From Anaeroglomus sp964630775 (GTDB lineage Bacteria > Planctomycetota > Phycisphaerae > Sedimentisphaerales > Anaerohalosphaeraceae), in contig CAZVYY010000012.1 of assembly GCA_964630775.1 (NCBI GenBank), positions 1 to 64,000 of the forward strand: a stretch of 64,000 nucleotides of DNA, read 5' to 3'. A model generated the notes under the pieces. The model saw nothing but the letters and a program-made list of their open reading frames with translations, searched no databases and was not told where the DNA came from. The translations under genes and the position numbers were made by a program. Shown here in pieces: positions 8,498 to 17,275 of this stretch; positions within the stretch are counted from its first letter, which is position 1, and the number at the start of each line of letters is the position of its first letter.

Positions 8498-10771
8498 TTA
8501 TTTCTGTTCCACCAGTTCCAGGATGCCGGCGTCGATAAACTGACCGCCATTGGTCTGCTTGCAGTAGATGGCCAGGGTGTTGGTGCCTTTTTTGAGGGCC
8601 TTTGCCGCGGTTTCCGGCAGCATTACGATACCATATTCACTGGTGAAGCCGGACAACTCGGCGACGAGGGTGCCGTTGATATAGACTTTGGCGTCTTCGT
8701 CGTGATGGATGGTCAGGGCAATATCGCCCTTGGGGGTGTCACCCAGCTCAAAGGTTCTGCGGAGCCAGATTTCGCCGGTCTTCCACTCGGTGCCCACAAC
8801 GGCCCCCGGTGTACCCTGGGTGCCGAAGCCGCCTTTGCCTGTGGTCCATGCCGCGTCATTGAATTGCGGCTGGAACCAGTTTTCAGCGGGGGCGGCGGTG
8901 GTGTATTTCCAGGACTGGGCCTGCGTCTGAGAAGACGGAATCAGGGTCTGAACTTTGGGCATGGGCAGATAGAGTTTCTTGTGGGCCTTAATCAGGCTGG
9001 GCTTGTCCATCTTGAAGACGGCCCGGTCATAGGTCAGCAGACCGTTGACTTCGACTTCCACGTCGGTGGTCTGCGTATAGACGGCGGCACTGAGGCCTTC
9101 GGCAATCAGAGGCCGCAGCATGGCCATCAGGTTCAGATAGGCGGTTGTCAGTTCCGCTTCATTCTTGTAGCTGCGATAACCCCAGTTCTTTTCATCCTGC
9201 CAGGTATGGCCGGCCACCGGCAGACCCAGTCCGCCGAATTCACCGAGCACCACGGCGCGGGCTTCTTCGACTTTGGGCATGTTGGGTGCGGGATAATTGT
9301 GCATGTCGTTGACATGGCCAACGCCGCGATCAGACCAGCCGCTGGCATTGTTGACTAAGCGGGTGGGATCGAGTTCTTCGGTCCATTTGACGATGCGGGC
9401 GGTGTCAAACTGGCCCCAGCCTTCGTTGAACGGAACCCACATTACGATGGAGGGGTAGTTATACAGAGCGGTGATGATATTCTTCCATTCGGTTTCGTAG
9501 ATGGCAACGGATTCGGGCGTCCGCACGATATCCGGATCGTTGGGGCCGATGTAGCGGTCGCCGCTGGGCATATCCTGCCAGACGATAATGCCGAGTTTGT
9601 CGCACCAGTAGTACAGACGAGCCGGTTCGGTCTTGACGTGCTTGCGGAGCATGTTCATGCCCAGTTCCTTGAGGATTTCCACGTCAAACTTCAGTGCCTC
9701 GTCGGTGGGGGCGGTATAGAGTCCATCCGGCCACCAGCCCTGATCGAGCGGGCCGTACTGGAAGAGGAACTGGTTGTTGAGCAGGATGCGCGTGATGCCT
9801 TTTTCATCTTTGCCGAGGCTGATTTTACGCATCCCGAAATAGGACTCCACGGTATCGACGACCTTGCCGTTTTTCTCGATACGAACGGTCAGGTCATACA
9901 GGAACGGATTGTCCGGTGACCAGAGTTTGGGATTTTTGATATCCAGTGTCAGGGTGCTGTTGGTCGAAGCAGCCGAGGCGGCAAAGCCTTTGGCTTTGGA
10001 TTCGATGGCATACGAGAGGTCCTGCGTGTCGCCGGCGGCATTGACCTGGACGGTTAATTTCTGAGCGTCCACATCGGGTGTCAGTTTGATGCTGCTGATG
10101 TAGGTCCTGGCCACAGGTTCGGCCCAGACGGTCTGCCAGATGCCGGTGACCGGGGTGTACCAGATGCCGTGCGGATTGTTGATCTGTTTGCCGCGGGGCT
10201 GCGGGCCTTTGTCGGTAGGATCCCAGACTCCTACGATGAGTTCCTGAGTGCCTGTGGGTTTCAGAGCAGACGTGATATCAAAGAAGAACGGGTCATATCC
10301 GCCTTTGTGGCTGCCGACGAGCGTGCCGTTGACAAAGACATCACATTGCCAGTCGACAGCGCCGAAATGCAGCAGCACGTTTTTGCCGTTCCATGCGGCC
10401 GGGGCGGTGAAGGTTCTGTGGTACCAGAGTTTATTGTCGGCTCCGACGGTCTTTCCGACGCCGGACAGGGCGGATTCAATGGCGAAAGGAACCAGAATCT
10501 TTCCATCATATTGCTGAGGTTTCTGGGCGTCTTTACCGACAATGGCATAGTCCCACAAACCGTTTAGGTTTGTCCAGTCCTTGCGAACCATTTGCGGACG
10601 CGGGTATTCGGGCAGGACTTTGTCCGGATTTACTTGTTTTGCCCAGGGGGACATAATTTTGCCTTCGACGGGCTTCCATGCGGTCTGAGCGGCCTTGCAC
10701 GAGGTTGACAGGCAGCAGATGAATGCCAGTGTCAGGCACGACCAGACGGTGTTGCTGTTTCGATTTACCAT
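8498..10771 (-). CDS. Secreted glycoside hydrolase family 2 enzyme with C-terminal sugar-binding-like module
   Basis: 757 residues. The N-terminal secretion signal ends near LSTSC or KAA, so it is either a lipoprotein or a plain secreted protein. The GH2 order is seen: sugar-binding jellyroll, Ig-like sandwich, then TIM barrel. The general acid is E of VPFNEGWGQ (about residue 449) and the nucleophile is E of VLGEFGGLG (about 511). The linkage specificity (beta-galactosidase, glucuronidase or other) cannot be read from the sequence. The last 148 residues are a module that also ends the enzyme at 24320. The start is supported by AGGAG upstream on the minus strand. Confidence 0.9.
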   Translation of the reverse strand: MVNRNSNTVWSCLTLAFICCLSTSCKAAQTAWKPVEGKIMSPWAKQVNPDKVLPEYPRPQMVRKDWTNLNGLWDYAIVGKDAQKPQQYDGKILVPFAIESALSGVGKTVGADNKLWYHRTFTAPAAWNGKNVLLHFGAVDWQCDVFVNGTLVGSHKGGYDPFFFDITSALKPTGTQELIVGVWDPTDKGPQPRGKQINNPHGIWYTPVTGIWQTVWAEPVARTYISSIKLTPDVDAQKLTVQVNAAGDTQDLSYAIESKAKGFAASAASTNSTLTLDIKNPKLWSPDNPFLYDLTVRIEKNGKVVDTVESYFGMRKISLGKDEKGITRILLNNQFLFQYGPLDQGWWPDGLYTAPTDEALKFDVEILKELGMNMLRKHVKTEPARLYYWCDKLGIIVWQDMPSGDRYIGPNDPDIVRTPESVAIYETEWKNIITALYNYPSIVMWVPFNEGWGQFDTARIVKWTEELDPTRLVNNASGWSDRGVGHVNDMHNYPAPNMPKVEEARAVVLGEFGGLGLPVAGHTWQDEKNWGYRSYKNEAELTTAYLNLMAMLRPLIAEGLSAAVYTQTTDVEVEVNGLLTYDRAVFKMDKPSLIKAHKKLYLPMPKVQTLIPSSQTQAQSWKYTTAAPAENWFQPQFNDAAWTTGKGGFGTQGTPGAVVGTEWKTGEIWLRRTFELGDTPKGDIALTIHHDEDAKVYINGTLVAELSGFTSEYGIVMLPETAAKALKKGTNTLAIYCKQTNGGQFIDAGILELVEQK

Positions 10772-10797
10772 AGTACTCTCCTGAAAAAAAGGTTTTC

Positions 10798-10900
10798 TAT
10801 ACCCAACGGGTATGATTCTTCCGCGAGCAAAAGAAACAAATGGTTGATGCCACTGTACTTAGCTGCGCCGAAACGGAAAATTTCAAATAAAATCAGTATA
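10798..10900 (+). repeat. TATACCC dispersed repeat, copy 4
   Basis: 103 bp, TATACCCAACGGGTATGATT to AATCAGTATA, with CCGCGAGCAAAAGAAAC and CTGTACTTAGCTGCGCCGAA. This copy alone precedes a minus-strand gene (27 bp from the GH2 start). It still reads in the same direction as all the others, so it enters that gene's upstream region in reverse. Confidence 0.85.
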
Positions 10901-11103
10901 CTAATACTCCGATTTCTGTTGCTGGGTTACATCTAAAATTCCTATTTTACCATCCAGCCCTTGGATATATATAGATGTTATAATTAATACACAGGAAACG
11001 AGAAAATCTTACCATAATTTTATTGGAATCGTAAGTGTTAAGGTAGAGAAACTATTTTGATTTTATTGGAGATATTCAGGTTGGTTTGTCCAGTATAAAA
11101 AAT

Positions 11104-11140
11104 AATACCCCATGGCCGTTATGATAAGCCACGGGGTATT
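11104..11140 (-). terminator. Terminator of the GH78 gene
   Basis: A 13-bp stem (AATACCCCATGGC against GCCACGGGGTATT, one mismatch) followed on the minus strand by ATTATTTTTTA. Confidence 0.8.
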
Positions 11141-11158
11141 GGTTATTGGCGGTGTTGT

Positions 11159-13570
11159 TTACTTTTTGTCTGCTGGCAGCACAATTTTCTGTTGGCCCGG
11201 ATGCAGTGCTACGGATTGTTTATTCCAGAGGAATGTGCCGGTGAGGTTTTCGGGCAGCGTAATTTCGGCTTCGATTCCAGCGGCATCTTTTTTCTGGAGA
11301 TGCACCTGAATGAGACCCTGCGGATGCGGCATGGTTCCTTTGGCCCAGGTTAGCGGCCCGAGGGCGGGGGCGATTTTGACGGTGCGAAAGCCCGGGCTGG
11401 CCGGTTCGATGCCGCAGATGGTTGCCAGGAAATCATAATTGGGGCTGGCACTCCAGGCGTGGCAGTCGGAACGGGTTGGTTCGGGCCGTTCGGCAAAGGT
11501 GGTCAGGCCCATGGCCAGCATATCCCGCCAGGGCTGAAGCAAAGCGACATATTGCTCGGCCAGGCCCGCTTTCTTCATTGCCCGAATCAGGTAATACCGG
11601 TAATAGAAAGTACATTGAATCAGGCTCTTGTCGTCGGCGACCCGCTGAATAAACTCCGCCTGTTGTTCAGGAGGGACCAGGCCCGTCAGAACCGCCATTA
11701 CGTTGGCGTGCTGGCTGAAAGCCTTTTTCTCCGGCGTATCGGCAAACAGTTTTCGATTGTCGTCCCAGCACAGACGTTGTGTGGCCTGTTTGAGTGATTC
11801 GGCCATGGCGCGGTATTTCTGAGCGGTATTGCTGTCCTGAAAAGCATCCATCAGGTCGGCGGCCTGTGCGAGGGTGTAGGCCAATTGCAGTGTGATAATC
11901 GAGCTGTTGCCGTTTTCGGCGCCGTCGGGGACTCCGCCGATGCCTGCTTTGGTGGACCACTGCCAGCTATCGGGCCAGTCCACAAAATTCCACCATTCCA
12001 TCGGCCCCAGCATGCCGTTGGCGTCGATGCGGTGTTTATACCAGTCCAGAACGCCTCGTACTCCGATATCGAAGGACTGGACAAAGGCCGGGTCATCCAC
12101 GTGCATCCAGTAATCATGAATCATGGAAATCCAGAACAGCGAAAAGGTGGGGATGACCTGGGGCATGGAGGTTGGATAGCGGCTGGAGGTCAGGCCGTCG
12201 GGGGTTCTGGAGTCATTGAAAAGCTGGATGGCATTGCGCACGAGACGATCATCGCCGGCGACATAAAGCGAGATGAGAGCCTGAATGCGGGTGTCGCCGA
12301 CATACTGAAGCTGTTCATAATACGGACAATCAAAATACGTTTCACCGGCACAGAGTCGGGCCGTACGCCAGCCGACCTGCCATATTGCATCGAGGGAAGT
12401 ATCGCTGCATGAAAAGGAGGCTTTTTCCTGAAAGGGATAGGCGCAAAAAACGCCCTGGAATTTTTCGATGGTCAGCGGGTCATTTTGCGTCGTGATGTCC
12501 AATTGGAGGTAACGCCATGTGCGGAGCCACAATGGGCGAAACAGGCGATGGGTTCCGCCGTCGGCGGTGAAGATATCAAAATACCCGATCATCTTCCGGT
12601 CTTCGATGGAATTCCGGTTGCTTTTCTCGAATTTTTCATCCACCAATGCTTCTGCGTAGGTCAGTTTCATCTTTGCTTCTTTGCCGCCGGAAACGGTCAG
12701 TTCCGGATAGCCCATCGTAAGATGGGTCTGGTCCAGAAGGATGGAAACGGTTTTATTGGCCGGAATGGTCAGAGGCCGGTCGTTGTTGATAAAATCGTCG
12801 CCGACCTGAATATCCTGGCTGCGGGCAACGCGTCCAAGGGAGTGCGGCGTCGATTCCATCGCGGGGATGGTTCGCGGGATCAGCAGCCAGTGCGTGCTGG
12901 CGTCGTGCAGACCGCGCGGGGCAGCACGTTCAACGACTCTTGCCTGCGGCCAATCCGAGTCGGCAAAGTCGATTTCCTGCCAGCCCCAGGGATATTGGGT
13001 TCCATCCACCTGTTCGCCGGGGCCTACGGCCACAAACGCCCGCAAGGACATGTCCTGCACCGGAATTATGGAGTAGGCCGGATTGTGATAGACTTTCCAT
13101 TCGGTGTTGGTGTTGACCTGCCTGAAAGCGGCGTCATTGCTCTGAAGCAGAAAACCGGTATGATAGGAAATCTGGGCCCACGGTTTGTCGTCGGCATAAT
13201 TCCAGACGACGGCAGCCAATACATTGGTGCCGGTTTTCAGATGGGCAGCAAGATCGACGGTTTCGTATCGCCAGTGCGATAAATCACCGCGAGCTGGCCC
13301 TTCACTGATGGGGTTGCCATTGATGAATAATCGATACCGATTGTCTGCGGACACATGCACGATGAAAGAGTCGGGCTTTTTGTCCAGTTGAAATGATTTG
13401 CGAAAATGATACACCCCAAACTCATGTACGGAGGCGGTGGGGTGGGCAATCCACTGTGCCGACCATCGCTGTTTAAGCAGGGTCGGGTTGATCTGGTCTT
13501 TGGCTGCCGCCCAACTGGTGCCCGCCAGCGTCGCGGACAGGATCATCATTACTTGCCTGAACAGAGTCAT
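11159..13570 (-). CDS. Secreted alpha-L-rhamnosidase-like enzyme (GH78)
   Basis: 803 residues with a signal peptide (cleavage near SWAAA). N-terminal beta-sandwich domains (QWIAHP, VSADNRYRLFINGNPISEGPARGD) precede the (alpha/alpha)6 barrel. The GH78 signature region reads ETYFDCPYYEQLQYVGDTR near residue 413; the acidic residue here is where the family's general acid is expected. The C-terminal beta domain is complete (PASPGFRTVKIAPALGPL). The ribosome-binding site is AGGAG on the minus strand. It probably works outside the cytoplasm on rhamnose-containing plant, algal or bacterial glycans. It lies beside the GH2 gene but ends in its own terminator, so co-transcription with GH2 is doubtful. 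Confidence 0.9.
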   Translation of the reverse strand: MTLFRQVMMILSATLAGTSWAAAKDQINPTLLKQRWSAQWIAHPTASVHEFGVYHFRKSFQLDKKPDSFIVHVSADNRYRLFINGNPISEGPARGDLSHWRYETVDLAAHLKTGTNVLAAVVWNYADDKPWAQISYHTGFLLQSNDAAFRQVNTNTEWKVYHNPAYSIIPVQDMSLRAFVAVGPGEQVDGTQYPWGWQEIDFADSDWPQARVVERAAPRGLHDASTHWLLIPRTIPAMESTPHSLGRVARSQDIQVGDDFINNDRPLTIPANKTVSILLDQTHLTMGYPELTVSGGKEAKMKLTYAEALVDEKFEKSNRNSIEDRKMIGYFDIFTADGGTHRLFRPLWLRTWRYLQLDITTQNDPLTIEKFQGVFCAYPFQEKASFSCSDTSLDAIWQVGWRTARLCAGETYFDCPYYEQLQYVGDTRIQALISLYVAGDDRLVRNAIQLFNDSRTPDGLTSSRYPTSMPQVIPTFSLFWISMIHDYWMHVDDPAFVQSFDIGVRGVLDWYKHRIDANGMLGPMEWWNFVDWPDSWQWSTKAGIGGVPDGAENGNSSIITLQLAYTLAQAADLMDAFQDSNTAQKYRAMAESLKQATQRLCWDDNRKLFADTPEKKAFSQHANVMAVLTGLVPPEQQAEFIQRVADDKSLIQCTFYYRYYLIRAMKKAGLAEQYVALLQPWRDMLAMGLTTFAERPEPTRSDCHAWSASPNYDFLATICGIEPASPGFRTVKIAPALGPLTWAKGTMPHPQGLIQVHLQKKDAAGIEAEITLPENLTGTFLWNKQSVALHPGQQKIVLPADKK

Positions 13571-13698
13571 TGTATCTCCTTTTTATCCTGTTGTTGTTTG
13601 ATAGCCTGTTGAATACGATTGCCGACAGTATACGCCTCTGCTGCGGATGCTTCCAGCAGGAAGTCGGAATTTTATCGCCGTTACCCGGGCAAAATAAA

Positions 13699-13727
13699 AA
13701 AGCCCGGAACACGAGGAACCGGGCTTT
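13699..13727 (-). terminator. Terminator of the EF-G-like gene
   Basis: A 9-bp perfect stem (AAAGCCCGG against CCGGGCTTT) with an 11-base loop, followed on the minus strand by TTTTTATTTT. Confidence 0.88.
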
Positions 13728-13753
13728 GGGAAACTTGCTGAACAGCGACAGGT

Positions 13754-15796
13754 TTATTCTTCGGAGACCTGCTGGCGGTTCTTGGCGTACTGAGCGACGA
13801 CCTGCTGCTGAATATTCGGCGGGGTCGTTTCGTAATGACTCAGTTCCATGGAGTAGCTGCCCTGGCCGCCGGTGACGCTTTTCAGCTGGCTGTTGTACTG
13901 GGAGACTTCCGACAGCGGGGCCTGGGCCTTGATGACGACCATGTTGCCCGGCAGCATCTCCTGGCCGGTGACACGTCCGCGACGGGAGGCCATGTCGCCG
14001 GTGATGTCGCCCATGTTTTCAGCCGGGACGGTGATTTCCATATTGACTACCGGCTCCAGCAGGGAGGGCTTGGCTTTCTGCAGGGCATCGATGAAGGCAT
14101 TCTTTCCGGCGATGCGGAAAGCGACTTCCTTGGAATCGACGGGGTGATATTTGCCGTCATAAACGGAAACCTTGATATCCTGCATCGGGAACCCGGCGAC
14201 CACGCCGCATTCCATCACATCGTGAATGCCTTTGAGAATGGCCGGTTCGTATTGTCCGGGAACGGCGCCGCCGAAGATATCCCAACTGAAAACCAGCGAC
14301 GGATCGGAATTGCGTTCGGCCGGCTCAACGCGGAGATAGACTTCGCCGAACTGACCGGCGCCGCCGGACTGCTTTTTGTGGCGATAGTGGCCGTCGCCCT
14401 TGCCGGTAATGGTTTCGCGATACGGGATTTTGGGCGGTTTGGTGTTGACGCTGACTTTGTAGCGATGTTCCATTTTGGCCAGCATAACGCGCAGATGCAG
14501 GTCGCCCAGGCCGTTGATAACCAGTTCTTTGGTCTGGGGATCGCGGGTGACTTTGAAGCAGGCGTCTTCTTCGGCGAGCTTTTCGAGGGCGCTGCCGAGT
14601 TTGCTTTCGTCGTTGCGGCTGGCCGGTTCCAGAGCCAGAGAGAACATGGGCTTGGGAATCGGCGGCATTTCAATTTTGCCTTCGAATTTGCCGTCGTGGA
14701 TGAAGTCGCCGAGTCGGAGTTCTTCCAGTTTGGCCAGGGTGACCAGTTCGCCCGCCGTGGCGGCTTCGATTTCCTTGCCTTCATTGCCCTGCATGCGAAG
14801 CGGATGGCCGACGCGGATGGGTTTCTTGGCATCGTTGACCATCAGGTGCGTTGCGGCGCTGAGCGAACCGCTGAAGATGCGGATTGAGGAGTATTTCATG
14901 CCGGAGCGTGAATCGAAACCAAGACGGACGACGATGCCGGCCAGCGGAGCAGCAGCATCGGGTTTGATGATTTCGGTTGTGCCGTCGGGCTTTTTCAGTA
15001 ATGCAAAGGGACCATCGGCAGGCGATGGAGCATAGCTGGTGATGAAGTTCAGGACTTCCACGACACCAATTTCCCTGCGGGCGTCGGTGAATAGAATCGG
15101 AACGATGGTACCAGCAATCATCGCCTTGACAAAGCATTCCTTAATCTTTTCGGGGGCGATGGTTTCGCCGCCGAGATAGGCTTCCATCAGGGCATCGTCG
15201 GCTTCGACGACGCGTTCGATCAATTCCATATTGGCCGAGGCGGCATCCATGATGGGGCTTTCGCCCTGGGTGCTGGTCAGGCAGTCGATGATGCTCTGTT
15301 TATCAGCGCCGGGCAGGTTGACACAGCGGCACTGAGGACCGAAGCTTTCCTGAATCTGTCCAACTAATTCGCCCAGGTCGGCATTTTCGGCATCCATCTT
15401 ATTGATGATAATCATGCGTGCCTTATTGGCGGCGGTGGCTGCGGCGAACAGCTTGCGGGTGTTGATTTCAATGCCCGATGAGCCGCTGATGACGATGGCG
15501 GCGATTTCCGCGGCCGGGATGGACTGGAGTGCTCCGCCGATGAAGTCGGGATAGCCGGGGGTGTCGATGATATTAACCATTTTGCCGGCGTGCGTCAGAT
15601 ACATCAAAGCGGAATGAATGGAATGACCTCTGGTTTTTTCTTCGTCGTCAAAATCGCTGACGGTGTTCTTGTCGGTAACGTTACCTAAACGGTTGATGAC
15701 TCCGCACTTATGAAGCATCGACTCGGCCAGACTGGTCTTTCCCGAGCCGCCATGTCCCAAAAGCACGATATTGCGGATATCGCTTACATTTGTCAC
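13754..15796 (-). CDS. Elongation factor G-like GTPase (EF-G2 type)
   Basis: 680 residues with the full translational-GTPase layout. It has a P-loop GHGGSGKTSL (residues 14-23), a switch I of RGHSI instead of the RGITI-like EF-G consensus, DTPGYPDF, NKMDAE, then domains II to V (PYRETITGKGDGHYRHKKQSGG, GAVPGQYEPAILKG, MASRRGRVTGQEM). The altered switch I and the divergent GTPase domain place it with EF-G paralogues rather than the main fusA. No rpsL, rpsG or tuf is beside it, which agrees. The ribosome-binding site AGGGAGG precedes the ATG. The exact role (alternative elongation or recycling) is not known from sequence. Confidence 0.9.
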   Translation of the reverse strand: MTNVSDIRNIVLLGHGGSGKTSLAESMLHKCGVINRLGNVTDKNTVSDFDDEEKTRGHSIHSALMYLTHAGKMVNIIDTPGYPDFIGGALQSIPAAEIAAIVISGSSGIEINTRKLFAAATAANKARMIIINKMDAENADLGELVGQIQESFGPQCRCVNLPGADKQSIIDCLTSTQGESPIMDAASANMELIERVVEADDALMEAYLGGETIAPEKIKECFVKAMIAGTIVPILFTDARREIGVVEVLNFITSYAPSPADGPFALLKKPDGTTEIIKPDAAAPLAGIVVRLGFDSRSGMKYSSIRIFSGSLSAATHLMVNDAKKPIRVGHPLRMQGNEGKEIEAATAGELVTLAKLEELRLGDFIHDGKFEGKIEMPPIPKPMFSLALEPASRNDESKLGSALEKLAEEDACFKVTRDPQTKELVINGLGDLHLRVMLAKMEHRYKVSVNTKPPKIPYRETITGKGDGHYRHKKQSGGAGQFGEVYLRVEPAERNSDPSLVFSWDIFGGAVPGQYEPAILKGIHDVMECGVVAGFPMQDIKVSVYDGKYHPVDSKEVAFRIAGKNAFIDALQKAKPSLLEPVVNMEITVPAENMGDITGDMASRRGRVTGQEMLPGNMVVIKAQAPLSEVSQYNSQLKSVTGGQGSYSMELSHYETTPPNIQQQVVAQYAKNRQQVSEE

Positions 15797-16038
15797 TGTT
15801 CAAAACCTCCCTAAAAGAATAATTTCGTTTTGACAGAATTCTGGAAAATGCCGGATTCTACATAAAGAACGGCATTCAGGCAAGAAGAAAAAAACGGCAT
15901 TCTAATAGTGTTTTTACGGGACATACAAGGTATATAAATGCATAAATAGAAAAAAGTTCATTTTTCCAGCAATCCATCTGATTTTGAATCAACCTTGACT
16001 TGGACAGTGGGGTAGAAGATAATATATGGAAATTATAA

Positions 16039-16992
16039 ATGAGATTGTTTATGCGTAAAATATTTATTTTACTCTACTTAATTGTCAGTGGCGGGGGGGG
16101 TGTTTGGGGAGCGACATTGCCTGAGACCCTGACGGTCAAATCCGGGATCGAGGTGATTGGTCCGGATTCGATTCTCTGCAAGACCGTAGATGATCCTGTT
16201 CTGGGAAATGTCCGCCTGCGTGTTGAGATTCGCGGGATTGAAAGACCGTCCGATCCCAATGTGCAGGAAGCTATGGTGCATTTTCTCAAATCCACCCTCG
16301 AATCGGCAAAATCCGTCCGTTTGGAGGACATTCATTACGGCTATGGTTTTCGCCTGACGGCCGATATTCGGATTGAAGAGGTATTATTGTCGAAATTAAT
16401 GACGGATCGCGGATTGGGATTAAAACCGGCGGTTCAATCGGCTGAGGTTCCGGATTTTCAAGACCTGCAATTTCGTCGGTCCCGGGCTATTCCTGCTTTA
16501 AGTCCGAAACCGATTTCCCCGACAGGGCAAAAACAAACCATAAAAGTGGGTGAGTTGTTCAAAAGGCCTGTGGATTTGCGGGCGATTAACGATCAGACGA
16601 CATTTTCAGAGGCGCTCGATATTTTGTGTCGGAGTATCGAACCTCGCCTGCCGTTGGTGATATTGTGGAAAGATTTGGAAATCAATACCTATATTCAGCA
16701 AGATACTCCGGTGGGAATTGGCGGAATGACCGTGATTCCTTTTGGTTATGCCCTGGAGCTGATTTTGCGTTCCGCGGCCGGCAATGGCCCTAAACCTGTT
16801 CTGGTGGTTGAAGGGGGTGTTTTAACGCTGGGCAGTGCGGAAATCCTGCAAAATAAGTCCTATAACAAAGTTTATCCAATTAAAGATTTAACTAATCCGC
16901 AATCTGTAGAGTTGGACTATGGTAGTAGCGGCAATAGCGGCCCCTATGGGGGTACAGGGGCTGGGGTTGAGACGATGGGGACTGGCAGATAA
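16039..16992 (+). CDS. Secreted protein with nuclease-fold-like N-terminus and secretin/STN-like C-terminus
   Basis: 317 residues. The signal peptide ends near GVWGA; an 8-G run (16093-16100) lies inside it. Residues ~28-115 (VRLRVEIRGIERPSDPNVQEA, then a helix and SVRLEDI) resemble the staphylococcal-nuclease-like fold, but I see no catalytic set. Residues ~175-285 resemble the STN-like domain common in planctomycetes: FSEALDILCRS, a DTPVGI segment, ALELILRSA, and then a short 'VYPIKDL' strand. The tail is rich in Gly and Ser. The domains are named by pattern only. It could be a small envelope or secretion-system protein. Start ATG 16051 is an alternative. Confidence 0.55.
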   Translation: MRLFMRKIFILLYLIVSGGGGVWGATLPETLTVKSGIEVIGPDSILCKTVDDPVLGNVRLRVEIRGIERPSDPNVQEAMVHFLKSTLESAKSVRLEDIHYGYGFRLTADIRIEEVLLSKLMTDRGLGLKPAVQSAEVPDFQDLQFRRSRAIPALSPKPISPTGQKQTIKVGELFKRPVDLRAINDQTTFSEALDILCRSIEPRLPLVILWKDLEINTYIQQDTPVGIGGMTVIPFGYALELILRSAAGNGPKPVLVVEGGVLTLGSAEILQNKSYNKVYPIKDLTNPQSVELDYGSSGNSGPYGGTGAGVETMGTGR

Positions 16993-17275
16993 AACCTATT
17001 ATTTATGTATTATAGGCAGAAATACCCTGTTTCATCTGTGAATATAGTAAAGCAGATAAAGCACACCTGTGTATGTCATATCGTGAATCCGGCCTCTGTT
17101 AATATGAACAAAGGCTGCTTTTAAGTCCTATAATTCATTGATTATTTATGATTTGTAAATAGAATGCAAATTTAGTCTTAAGATTCATCGGTATAGTACC
17201 GATGATGTTGCGTAGAGGGATTGCCGGTGTAGGCGGTTCCTGTATAGATAGCATTATGCGTAAAGGATTTTCGTA

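Larger units (their letters stand above)
10772..11158. other. 387-bp intergenic gap
   Basis: Between the GH2 start and the GH78 stop. It holds dispersed-repeat copy 4, then ~200 bp of AT-rich sequence with no convincing gene, then the GH78 terminator. A minus-strand promoter for GH2 may lie in the AT-rich part, but I cannot place it. Confidence 0.6.

Noticed and set aside
8492..9358. Gly-rich 288-residue plus-strand frame over the GH2 gene
   Set aside because: It is antisense to a clear GH2 enzyme; the Gly/Phe/Gln composition is typical of a shadow frame.
13835..14887. 350-residue plus-strand frame over the EF-G-like gene
   Set aside because: It is antisense to conserved GTPase domains; Phe/Gly/Asp-rich shadow composition.
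17005..17124. 39-codon frame between the secreted protein and glgP
   Set aside because: No ribosome-binding site, no recognisable feature.
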